A stretch of DNA of 35,649 bases, from the NCBI GenBank assembly GCA_964602995.1, contig CAZRTM010000034.1, forward strand, positions 1 through 35,649, written 5' to 3'. The notes below the pieces were generated by a model. That model had not been told where the DNA came from. It saw only the letters and a list, made by a program, of their open reading frames with translations, and did not search any database. The stretch comes from JAAYYY01 sp964602995. Its GTDB lineage: Bacteria > Chloroflexota > Anaerolineae > Promineifilales > Promineifilaceae. The translations under genes were made by a program, and so were the position numbers. Positions 14,799 to 22,073 of this stretch are shown here, in pieces. Each line of letters starts with the position of its first letter. Position 1 is the first letter of the stretch.

Positions 14799-15815
14799 CT
14801 ACTGCATGTTGAGGCTGCGCAGCAGAATTGGCAGTTCTGTCAGCGCCTTGCCCGCGCCCAGGGCGGTGCAGGCAATGGGATTGTCTGCCACATAGGCTGG
14901 AACGCCGGTCTCCTGCGTCAGCATGGTGTCGATTTCGCGCAGCAGTGCGCCGCCGCCGGTCAGAGCCATACCACGGTCAATGATGTCCGAAGCCAGCTCC
15001 GGCGGTGTCTTGGCCAGCACAGCACGGATAACGTTGACGATAGCGCCCAGCGGCTCCTGGAGTGCTTCAGCCACCTCGTCGGAGGTCAGATTGATGGTGC
15101 GCGGCAGCCCGGCCACCTGGTCGCGGCCCTGGATGCTCATTTCCAGCCGCTCCTTAAGCTCCGTGGCAGCGCCGATTTTAACCTTGATCGCCTCTGCCGT
15201 CGGTTCGCCAACCACCAGGTTGTACTTCTTGCGAATGTAGTTGACGATTGCTTCGTCCAGATGGACGCCGCCCACGCGCAAAGACTCGGCGCAGACGATG
15301 CCGTTCATGGAGACGACGGCTGCTTCGGTGGAACCGCCGCCCATATCCACCACCAGGTTGCCAGTCGGCGTGCCCACCGGCAGGCCGGCGCCAATGGCTG
15401 CGGCCAGCGGTTCATGAATCAGGTAGACCTCGCGCGCGCCCGCGGCCAGACCGGCCTCGCGCACGGCGCGCCGTTCGACGCTGGTCACACCATAAGGCAC
15501 GCTGATCATGATCACCGGCTTGCGCAGGTTGAGCCGTCCCGAAACCTTCTGGATGAAGTAGCGCAGCATCGCTTCGGTGACGAAGTAGTCGGCAATGACC
15601 CCGTCGCGCAACGGGCGCATCACCTCAATCTCTTCTGGTGTCCGCCCGTACATTTCGCGCGCGGCGCGGCCCACTTCCACGATTACCGTTTTCTCGCTAT
15701 CTTCGCGCAGAGCAACGACCGACGGCTCTTGCAGAACGACGCCACGCCCCTGGTCATAAACCAGGACGTTGGCTGTTCCTAAATCGATAGCAATACGAGA
15801 TGTCAGAAAGCCCAC
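14799..15815 (-). CDS. mreB: Rod shape-determining protein MreB
   Basis: 338 residues, normal length. Actin-fold landmarks: phosphate-1 loop IAIDLGTANVLVY, VDMGGGSTEAAVVS (phosphate-2), and ALTGGGALLREID (adenosine motif). It polymerises under the membrane and positions the cell-wall elongation machinery. The start is GTG, two bases after the atpC stop, with GGAG 5 bases upstream running into that stop, so translation is coupled to atpC. mreC and mreD are not adjacent, which is unusual; gene order points to expression from the ATP synthase promoter. An Mbl-type paralogue is possible, since the sequence alone does not separate the two. Confidence 0.93.
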   Translation of the reverse strand: MGFLTSRIAIDLGTANVLVYDQGRGVVLQEPSVVALREDSEKTVIVEVGRAAREMYGRTPEEIEVMRPLRDGVIADYFVTEAMLRYFIQKVSGRLNLRKPVIMISVPYGVTSVERRAVREAGLAAGAREVYLIHEPLAAAIGAGLPVGTPTGNLVVDMGGGSTEAAVVSMNGIVCAESLRVGGVHLDEAIVNYIRKKYNLVVGEPTAEAIKVKIGAATELKERLEMSIQGRDQVAGLPRTINLTSDEVAEALQEPLGAIVNVIRAVLAKTPPELASDIIDRGMALTGGGALLREIDTMLTQETGVPAYVADNPIACTALGAGKALTELPILLRSLNMQ

Positions 15816-15817
15816 GT

Positions 15818-16297
15818 TTACTCCGTGCCTTCTTCACGTTCCTGTAGCGGCAAACCGCCACCACCGGCCATAGCTCGACGACGGCGGCCCGTTCCGCGAC
15901 GGAGGCTGATGTCGATGCGCACCTGCGCCCGCTGCAGCGCCGCCTGAATCTGGGCATACCGCTCCGAATCTTCGGGAATCCCTTCGCGCATCGCCTGTTC
16001 GGCCCGTTCACGGGCGCGCTGGGCGCGCTCGACGTCGATTTCCTCGGCGTGTTCCGCCGAATCGGCCAGGATCGTGATCTTGTCTGGTAGAATCTCGGCG
16101 AAGCCGCCGCCAATGGCGAAGTACTCTTCGTTTCCGCCACGGCGCACGATAATTTCGCCAAAGTCCAACGCCGTCAGCATCGTCATGTGGTTGGGCAACA
16201 CACCCATCCGCCCTTCAATGCCGGGCAAGTTGACGGCGTCAACCTCTTCGCTATAAACCGTCCGCTCCTGCGTGACGATATCACATTGCATTGGCAT
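15818..16297 (-). CDS. atpC: ATP synthase epsilon subunit
   Basis: 159 residues from ATG 16297. The N-terminal beta-barrel is typical (MQCDIVTQERTVYSEEVDAVNLPGIEGRMGVLPNHMTMLTAL, with the GRMGVLPNH signature), followed by the two-helix C-terminus (ERAQRARERAEQAMREG). The protein is slightly long because of a Gly/Arg-rich tail (GRRRRAMAGGGGLP). It couples the F1 head to the c-ring and can inhibit ATPase activity. A GTG at 16306 also opens the frame, but it lies within GAAGGTG, the ribosome site for ATG 16297. A repeat and hairpin region separates it from atpD; its stop is 2 bp from the mreB start. Confidence 0.93.
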   Translation of the reverse strand: MPMQCDIVTQERTVYSEEVDAVNLPGIEGRMGVLPNHMTMLTALDFGEIIVRRGGNEEYFAIGGGFAEILPDKITILADSAEHAEEIDVERAQRARERAEQAMREGIPEDSERYAQIQAALQRAQVRIDISLRRGTGRRRRAMAGGGGLPLQEREEGTE

Positions 16298-16321
16298 AAG
16301 TTTCACCTTCAGTGAGTGTCA

Positions 16322-16370
16322 GTGCCGGGTGTCAGGCGCCGCCTGACACCTGATACCTGACGCCTGACAC
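16322..16370 (-). repeat. GTGTCAG heptad repeat and hairpin between atpD and atpC
   Basis: Minus strand: immediately after the atpD TAG come GTGTCAG / GCGTCAG / GTATCAG / GTGTCAG, exact 7-bp units. The last leads into a perfect 11-bp-arm inverted repeat (16328-16350, GGTGTCAGGCG / CGCCTGACACC). The hairpin could stabilise the upstream message or reduce readthrough into atpC-mreB. Confidence 0.9.
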
Positions 16371-17780
16371 CTAGTTTTCCGCCCGCAGCCGTTCTGCTTT
16401 CTCCAGCGCCTGGTCGATGTTGCCGACCATGAAGAAGGCCTGTTCCGGCAGGTCGTCGTGCTTGCCATCCAGAATCTCGCGGAAGCCGCGTACTGTCTCT
16501 TCGATGGTGACGTACTGGCCCTGCAGACCGTGGAACTTCTCGGCCACGAACATCGGCTGGCCCAGGAAGCGCTCGATCTTACGGGCGCGAGCCACCAACA
16601 GCTTCTGATCCTCGCTCAATTCGTCGATACCCAGAATGGCGATGATGTCCTGCAAGTCCTGGTAGGTCTGCAGCACTTCTTTCACCTCGCGGGCGGTGCG
16701 GTAATGTTCTTCGCCAACAATGCTCGGCTGCAACGCGCGGCTGGTTGAGGAGAGCGGGTCCACGGCGGGGAAGATACCCTTGGCAAACACGCTACGCTCC
16801 AGGGTGATGACGGCATCCAGGTGGGCGAAGGTCGCCACCGGAGCGGGGTCCGAGTAGTCATCGGCGGGCACGTAAATGGCCTGCATCGACGTAATCGATC
16901 CGGTCTTGGTGGACGTAATACGCTCCTGCAGGTCACCCATCTCCGCGGCCAGGGTGGGCTGGTATCCCACAGCGCTGGGCATGCGGCCTAGCAGAGCCGA
17001 CATCTCGGCGCCGGCCAACACGTAGCGGAAGATGTTGTCGATGAAGAGCAGCACGTCACGCCCTTCGTCGCGGAAATATTCGGCCATCGTCAGGCCAGTC
17101 AGCGCCACGCGCAGCCGCACCCCTGGCGGCTCGTTCATCTGGCCGAAGACCATGGCCACCGAATCGAGCACGCCGTAATCTTCCAGCTCGTAGTACATGT
17201 CGGTGCCTTCACGGGTCCGTTCGCCCACACCGGCAAATACCGACACACCTTCGTGCGCGGTAGCCACCGAGCGAATCAGCTCCGAAATCAGCACCGTCTT
17301 GCCCACACCAGCGCCGCCATAGACGCCGGTCTTACCACCACGAATCAGGGGCGCGATGAGGTCCAGCACCTTCAGGCCGGTCTCAAACGTTTCTGCTGCC
17401 GTGGACTGGGCCTGGAAGTCAGGAGCGGGGCGGTGAATGGTGTACTTCAGGTCTGTTTCCGGCGTTGGGCGCCCATCAATTGCCTCGCCGACCACGTTGA
17501 ACACACGTCCCAGTGTGGACGGGCCAACCGGCACCTGGATGGAGGCGCCGGTGGGAATCACTTCTGTGCCGCGAGCCAGGCCGTCGGTGGTGTCCATGGC
17601 TACTGTGCGCACCAACCCTTCACCCAGGTGCTGCTGTACTTCCAGCACCAGATTCTCGCCATCTTCCATTTCGATGTGTAAGGCGTCGTAAATTTCTGGC
17701 ATCTCGCCGGCTGGGAACTCCACATCCACCACGACGCCACGTACTGCACGGACAATGCCTGTGTTGGTAATCGTTGTCAT
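16371..17780 (-). CDS. atpD: ATP synthase beta subunit
   Basis: 469 residues from ATG 17780. Walker A GGAGVGKT (Lys161), the following GERTREG loop, Walker B VLLFIDNIF, and the signature PAVDPLSSTSR are all present, so the catalytic subunit appears intact. It hydrolyses or synthesises ATP at the alpha-beta interface of F1. The frame extends upstream to a TTG at 17792, but that codon overlaps the GGAGG ribosome site for ATG 17780. Preceded by atpG with an unusually long, repeat-filled 110-bp gap and followed by a heptad block before atpC. Confidence 0.97.
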   Translation of the reverse strand: MTTITNTGIVRAVRGVVVDVEFPAGEMPEIYDALHIEMEDGENLVLEVQQHLGEGLVRTVAMDTTDGLARGTEVIPTGASIQVPVGPSTLGRVFNVVGEAIDGRPTPETDLKYTIHRPAPDFQAQSTAAETFETGLKVLDLIAPLIRGGKTGVYGGAGVGKTVLISELIRSVATAHEGVSVFAGVGERTREGTDMYYELEDYGVLDSVAMVFGQMNEPPGVRLRVALTGLTMAEYFRDEGRDVLLFIDNIFRYVLAGAEMSALLGRMPSAVGYQPTLAAEMGDLQERITSTKTGSITSMQAIYVPADDYSDPAPVATFAHLDAVITLERSVFAKGIFPAVDPLSSTSRALQPSIVGEEHYRTAREVKEVLQTYQDLQDIIAILGIDELSEDQKLLVARARKIERFLGQPMFVAEKFHGLQGQYVTIEETVRGFREILDGKHDDLPEQAFFMVGNIDQALEKAERLRAEN

Positions 17781-17795
17781 TCGTTCCTCCAAGTA

Positions 17796-17890
17796 ATAGA
17801 GACCAGAGACTGGAGATTAGAGATTGGAGATTGAGATCACGTTGGTTACTCTTTAATCTCCAATCTCCAATCAACCAATCTCTATCAATC
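17796..17890 (-). repeat. Inverted GATTGGA heptad repeat between atpG and atpD
   Basis: Directly after the atpG TGA the minus strand reads GATTGATAGAGATTGG then repeated GATTGGA units, and after a short spacer the complementary units. GATTGGAGATTG (17822-17833) and CAATCTCCAATC (17861-17872) are perfect 12-bp arms. The transcript would fold into a hairpin just before the atpD ribosome site. Confidence 0.9.
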
Positions 17891-18796
17891 TCATTTGGAA
17901 AGTGCTTCGGCGCCGCCGACAATGTCCAGAATTTCGTTGGTGATACTTGTCTGGCGCGCTTTGTTTCGTTCTAGAATCAGGAAATCGATCAATTCGCCCG
18001 CATTGTCGGTGGCGTTGTTCATGGCCACCATGCGTGCGCTGTGTTCGCTGGCCTTCGCTTCTAACACGGCCTGGTAGATCTGCAGCTCGGCAAAGCGGGG
18101 TACGACGGTGTCCAGCAGTGTGGCTGGATCTGGCTCGTAGTTGTAGACGCGCTCTGCAGCGCCCGCCGTGTCGATATGGTCCACATACTCTGAAACGGCC
18201 ATTCCCTCATGGTCCAGCGGTTTCAGGGGCAGCAATTGCCGCACCGCAGGCACGCGGGTGACCAGGTTGACGAAGTTGGTATAGGCAATGAACACTTCGT
18301 CTACCTTGCCGCTCAGATAGTCATCTACCACCACGTCGGCAATGGGCGCGATATCGTAGAGTGACGGTTCGTCGGGCAGGTTGTCAAAGAGCGCCACGAC
18401 GTTGTAGCCACGGCGTAAGAGCAGATCATGACCCTTGCGCCCCACAGAGACCACCTGGGCGGGGTGGGGCAAAGCCCTGATGAACCGCTCGGCATAACCG
18501 ACGATGTTGGCATTGTAAGCGCCGGCCAGGCCGCGGTCACCCGTCATGACGATGACACCCGCTTTCTTAATTTCCTTGCGCGGCGTCAGCATGGGGTGGG
18601 CAACATCGCCTGCAGCGTTCTGCGAAGCCAGGTTAATCAGAATCTCATACGCTTTGCCCGCATAATCTCGCGAGGCCTGCACCTGCTTCTGGGCCTTGCT
18701 GGCTTTGGCAGCAGACACAGCAGCCAGAGCGCTGGTTACCTGCGAGATATTGCGAACACTGCGAATGCGCTTGTTAAGTTCGCGTTCATTAGCCAT
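17891..18796 (-). CDS. atpG: ATP synthase gamma subunit
   Basis: 301 residues, within the usual range. The N-terminal coiled-coil start (RELNKRIRSVRNISQVTSAL) and the C-terminal coiled coil (ARMVAMNNATDNAGELIDFLILERNKARQTSITNEILDIVGGAEAL) are the two strands of the central rotor shaft; the middle has MTGDRGLAGAYN, the family Rossmann-like core motif. It rotates inside the alpha3beta3 head. Its ATG shares one base with the atpA stop (TAATG), so the two genes are translationally coupled. A repeat block begins at its stop codon. Confidence 0.96.
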   Translation of the reverse strand: MANERELNKRIRSVRNISQVTSALAAVSAAKASKAQKQVQASRDYAGKAYEILINLASQNAAGDVAHPMLTPRKEIKKAGVIVMTGDRGLAGAYNANIVGYAERFIRALPHPAQVVSVGRKGHDLLLRRGYNVVALFDNLPDEPSLYDIAPIADVVVDDYLSGKVDEVFIAYTNFVNLVTRVPAVRQLLPLKPLDHEGMAVSEYVDHIDTAGAAERVYNYEPDPATLLDTVVPRFAELQIYQAVLEAKASEHSARMVAMNNATDNAGELIDFLILERNKARQTSITNEILDIVGGAEALSK

Positions 18797-20466
18797 TAGG
18801 CCTCCCAGCTAGCATTGAAGTCCTGAATCGCCTGGCGCAACTGCTCCTCTGTTTCGTCGCTGAAGCGGTAACTCTCCATGATAGCGCGGCCAACTTCTGG
18901 GCGCGCCGTATCCATGTAGTGCAGGAACTCTTCCTTCCAGCGCACAATGTCGTCCACAGCGACCTCATCCAGGAAGCCGCGGCTACCGGCGTAGATGACC
19001 ATCACCTGGTGTGACAGCGGGTATGGCTGGTACTGTGGCTGCTTCAGGATTTCCATCAGCCGCGCGCCACGGTCCAACTGGCGCTGTGTGGCGCGGTCCA
19101 GGTCAGAGCCGAACTGGGCAAACGCTGCCAGCTCGCGATACTGGGCCAGGTCGGAACGCAGACCACCGGCCACGCTCTTCATCGCCTTGCGCTGGGCGTC
19201 GCTACCCACGCGCGACACGGAAACGCCGGTGTTAATGGCCGGGCGCTGGCCCTGGTTAAACAGGTCCGTCTCCAGGAAGATCTGGCCGTCTGTAATCGAA
19301 ATAACGTTGGTGGGAATATAGGCAGAGACGTCGCCGAGCAATGTCTCGATGATGGGCAACGCCGTCAGCGAGCCGCCGGTTCCCGGAATCTTCCTGATTT
19401 CGTAATTATCAGGATTGTCCAGTTTCTGCAGCGCTTCCGTCGCTTTTTCCATGTCGTTGTTGCCGAAGTAGACCTTGCCGTCCACACCGGCCTTGGTATC
19501 TGCGGTCACTTCCGCGCCCTTCTCCACGATGACCCATTCGTCGCGCAGACGCACGGCGCGTTCCAGCAGGCGGCTGTGCAGCGAGAAGATGTCGCCGGGA
19601 TAAGCTTCGCGGCCCGGCGGGCGGCGCAGCACCAGCGAAATCTCGCGGTAAGCCCAGGCGTGCTTGGAGAGGTCATCGTAGACCACCAGCACGTCGCGGC
19701 CCTGCTCCATGAACTCTTCGCCCATAGCCGTGCCGGCGTAGGGAGCGAAGTATTGCAGGGGAGCGGGGTCCGAAGCGCCGGCCAGCACGATGATGGTGTA
19801 ATCCATGGCGCCGGCCTCTTCCAGAGCGGCCACAACCTGCGCCATCTGGCCCACACGCTGGCCGATGGCCACGTAGATGCAGATGACGTCCTGGCCCTTC
19901 TGGTTGAGGATGGTGTCCAGCGCAATCGCCGTCTTGCCAGTCTGGCGGTCGCCAATGATCAGCTCGCGCTGGCCGCGGCCGATGGGGAACATGGCGTCGA
20001 TGGCGATGATACCGGTCTGTAACGGCGTATCCACACCCTTGCGCTCAATCACGCCTGGGGCAATACGTTCCACGGGGCGCCGTTTGGTGGTGTTGATTGG
20101 CCCTTCACCATCCAGCGGGCGGCCCAGGGGATCCACCACGCGGCCGATGAGCGCTTCGCCGACGGGCACAGAAGCGATACGGCCCGTGGTCCGCACCTCG
20201 TCGCCGGTTTCAATCTCGGTGTAATCACCCATCACCACGATACCGACGTTATCCGGCTCCAGGTTCAGAGCGATACCGGCCTGCCCGGTGCTGAATTCCA
20301 CAATCTCACTGGCCTTGACTCTGGCCAGACCGCTGGCGATGGCAATACCATCATAAACCGCCTGCACGGTACCGACGCTCTGTGTTTCTACGCTGCGTTC
20401 AAATCCTTCTATTTGTTGAAGTAACGAATCAGCAATATTTTGAAACTCTGGGGAAACGGTTGTCAT
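18796..20466 (-). CDS. atpA: ATP synthase alpha subunit
   Basis: 556 residues, somewhat longer than the usual 500-510, mostly through the C-terminus. Walker A GDRQTGKTAIALD (Lys178), the beta-barrel start (VGTVQAVYDGIAIASGL) and the VSRVGSDAQ signature are present. It is the non-catalytic nucleotide-binding subunit of F1. AAGGAG lies 7 bases before the ATG. It is the first gene of the atp cluster here: no atpB, E, F or H precedes it, and the next gene upstream is an unrelated peptidase 124 bp away. Delta and the membrane sector must therefore be encoded elsewhere. Confidence 0.97.
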   Translation of the reverse strand: MTTVSPEFQNIADSLLQQIEGFERSVETQSVGTVQAVYDGIAIASGLARVKASEIVEFSTGQAGIALNLEPDNVGIVVMGDYTEIETGDEVRTTGRIASVPVGEALIGRVVDPLGRPLDGEGPINTTKRRPVERIAPGVIERKGVDTPLQTGIIAIDAMFPIGRGQRELIIGDRQTGKTAIALDTILNQKGQDVICIYVAIGQRVGQMAQVVAALEEAGAMDYTIIVLAGASDPAPLQYFAPYAGTAMGEEFMEQGRDVLVVYDDLSKHAWAYREISLVLRRPPGREAYPGDIFSLHSRLLERAVRLRDEWVIVEKGAEVTADTKAGVDGKVYFGNNDMEKATEALQKLDNPDNYEIRKIPGTGGSLTALPIIETLLGDVSAYIPTNVISITDGQIFLETDLFNQGQRPAINTGVSVSRVGSDAQRKAMKSVAGGLRSDLAQYRELAAFAQFGSDLDRATQRQLDRGARLMEILKQPQYQPYPLSHQVMVIYAGSRGFLDEVAVDDIVRWKEEFLHYMDTARPEVGRAIMESYRFSDETEEQLRQAIQDFNASWEA

Positions 20467-20590
20467 AAACCAAGCTCCTTGATTTTTCGATTATTACTCT
20501 ACCTTGGGCCTCATGCCGGGAGCAGTCAGCAGGTGAAGGTGGTGAACCCTGCGGACAGCGCACCCAATCCTGCCACATACTGGCCTGCGC

Positions 20591-21676
20591 CTATGCAGCA
20601 TTCGTCGAAGCCGTCAGAGCGGCAACAGTGTCATTGTCTAATTTGGAAACGACAGCGGTAACCAGACGCACCGCATTGTCATAATCATCTCGATGAATAA
20701 TTGCACCGTGGCTGTGAATGTGGCGTGCCGGCACACCGATCACCACGGTTGGAACGCCGGTTTCATGCAAATGGATAGCAGCTCCGTCGGTCGTACCCCC
20801 TTGAATGGCGGAGAATTGCAGCGGAATATCTAATTCCTCAGCCGTGCTGATGACCAGATTGCGCAGCGGCAGGTTGGGAATCATGCGTGCGTCATAAACT
20901 CCAACGCTTGGCCCTTTGCCCAGCTTCACGTCGGAAACCTCGTCCTTAATGCCAGGCACATCCCCGGCAATATCCGATTCAAGGATAATGGCCACGTCAG
21001 GGTTCACAACGCGCACGCTCGTCGTCGCACCGCGCAATCCTACCTCTTCCATCACCGTCGCCACGCCATACAAATCGTTGGGTCGCTCGCCGCCATTCTC
21101 GGCATAGTGGCGCAACACGTCGACCACAACGGCGCAGCCGACGCGATTATCGAACGCCTTGGAAAGATAGGTCTTGGGATTGGCCAGCGTCACAAATTCG
21201 CTCTGCGGCACGACAGGGTCGCCCACGCGCACACCGGCCTCGGTCACCTCTTCGCGAGAGGTGGCGCCGATGTCGATGAACATATCAGCTTTTTTAACGA
21301 CCTTGTCCCGTTCGTCTGCTTCCAGCAGGTGGGGCGGTTTGGCGCCGATGACGCCAATTACGTCGCCTTTGTGCGTCTTAATCACCACGCGCTGGCCCAG
21401 CAAAACCTGGTCCCACCAGCCTCCAAGCTGCACGAATTTGAGAAAGCCTTCTTTGGTTATGTGCCGCACCATGAAGCCAATCTCGTCCATATGACCGGCA
21501 AGCATGACGCGTGGCCCATCACCTTCCTGGCGGCAGATTACACTGCCCAGCTTATCTTGAGAGATCTCTCCCAGGTCCTGAAGGTACTCCAGCAAGAGAG
21601 CGCGTATTTCACTTTCATAACCAGGGACGCCGTGTGCTTCGGTGAGGGCTTTTAACAGTTCAGCGGATCGGTCCAC
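20591..21676 (-). CDS. M42-family metallo-aminopeptidase
   Basis: 361 residues. The binuclear metal site of M42 (tetrahedral aminopeptidase/FrvX/YsdC) enzymes can be traced: H62 in GHMDE, D176 in SKAFDNRVG, catalytic pair E210-E211 in VMEEVGLRG, D235 in ILESDIAG, and His in RHIHSHGAI (319-323). The opening LLKALTEAHGVPGYE is also typical. It removes N-terminal residues from peptides in the cytoplasm, usually as a dodecameric shell. It starts at GTG with AAGGCAGG 8 bases upstream. Same strand as atpA and 124 bp before it; no terminator is visible between them, so some readthrough into atpA is possible. Confidence 0.9.
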   Translation of the reverse strand: MDRSAELLKALTEAHGVPGYESEIRALLLEYLQDLGEISQDKLGSVICRQEGDGPRVMLAGHMDEIGFMVRHITKEGFLKFVQLGGWWDQVLLGQRVVIKTHKGDVIGVIGAKPPHLLEADERDKVVKKADMFIDIGATSREEVTEAGVRVGDPVVPQSEFVTLANPKTYLSKAFDNRVGCAVVVDVLRHYAENGGERPNDLYGVATVMEEVGLRGATTSVRVVNPDVAIILESDIAGDVPGIKDEVSDVKLGKGPSVGVYDARMIPNLPLRNLVISTAEELDIPLQFSAIQGGTTDGAAIHLHETGVPTVVIGVPARHIHSHGAIIHRDDYDNAVRLVTAVVSKLDNDTVAALTASTNAA

Positions 21677-22073
21677 AGATAACCTGCCTTTGATTTATAG
21701 TGTGCGACCGGCGCATTTCGACGAAACGCTCGGAAGAGCGTGGCTTGAATATATTGGCTGCTTGTTTGTCGCGTGCCAAGAATACCTCAACTTATTCGAT
21801 GGCTCTCTTTGCGTTCCTGCTACACCGGGGATTTTTTAACTATTGCTAAGGAGCAGGCGCAAACCTCCCCACTCCTGGTAGCATGGGGATATTACCTTAC
21901 ACGTGCTCTTTTGTCCAACAATTCACAAATGGCTTACGCCTGGGCCCAGGCCTGGCCCGGCGCTGCTCCCGGCGCGCCGTTTCTCCTTTCCTGCTCCTTT
22001 CGCTATACTGGGTCCGCTAAACCGTTTTCGATTCCATCCCTGCTCACCACACTGCTGAACTCGACGCTTGCTC
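21677..22073. other. Divergent intergenic region
   Basis: About 400 bp without a convincing gene. ACGCTC-GGAA-GAGCGT (21726-21741) is a small hairpin. GCCTGGGCCCAGGC (21938-21951) is a perfect 14-bp palindrome in a GC-rich, low-complexity stretch. On the minus strand TATAAA (21694-21699) may be the -10 of the M42 gene. On the plus strand TATACT (22004-22009) may be the -10 for the GT-C cluster. Both lack good -35 boxes. Confidence 0.4.

Noticed and set aside
14730..15782. 350-codon plus-strand ORF antisense to mreB
   Set aside because: mreB on the minus strand has all actin-fold motifs; the plus-strand product is His/Ala-rich without structure, typical of a high-GC shadow.
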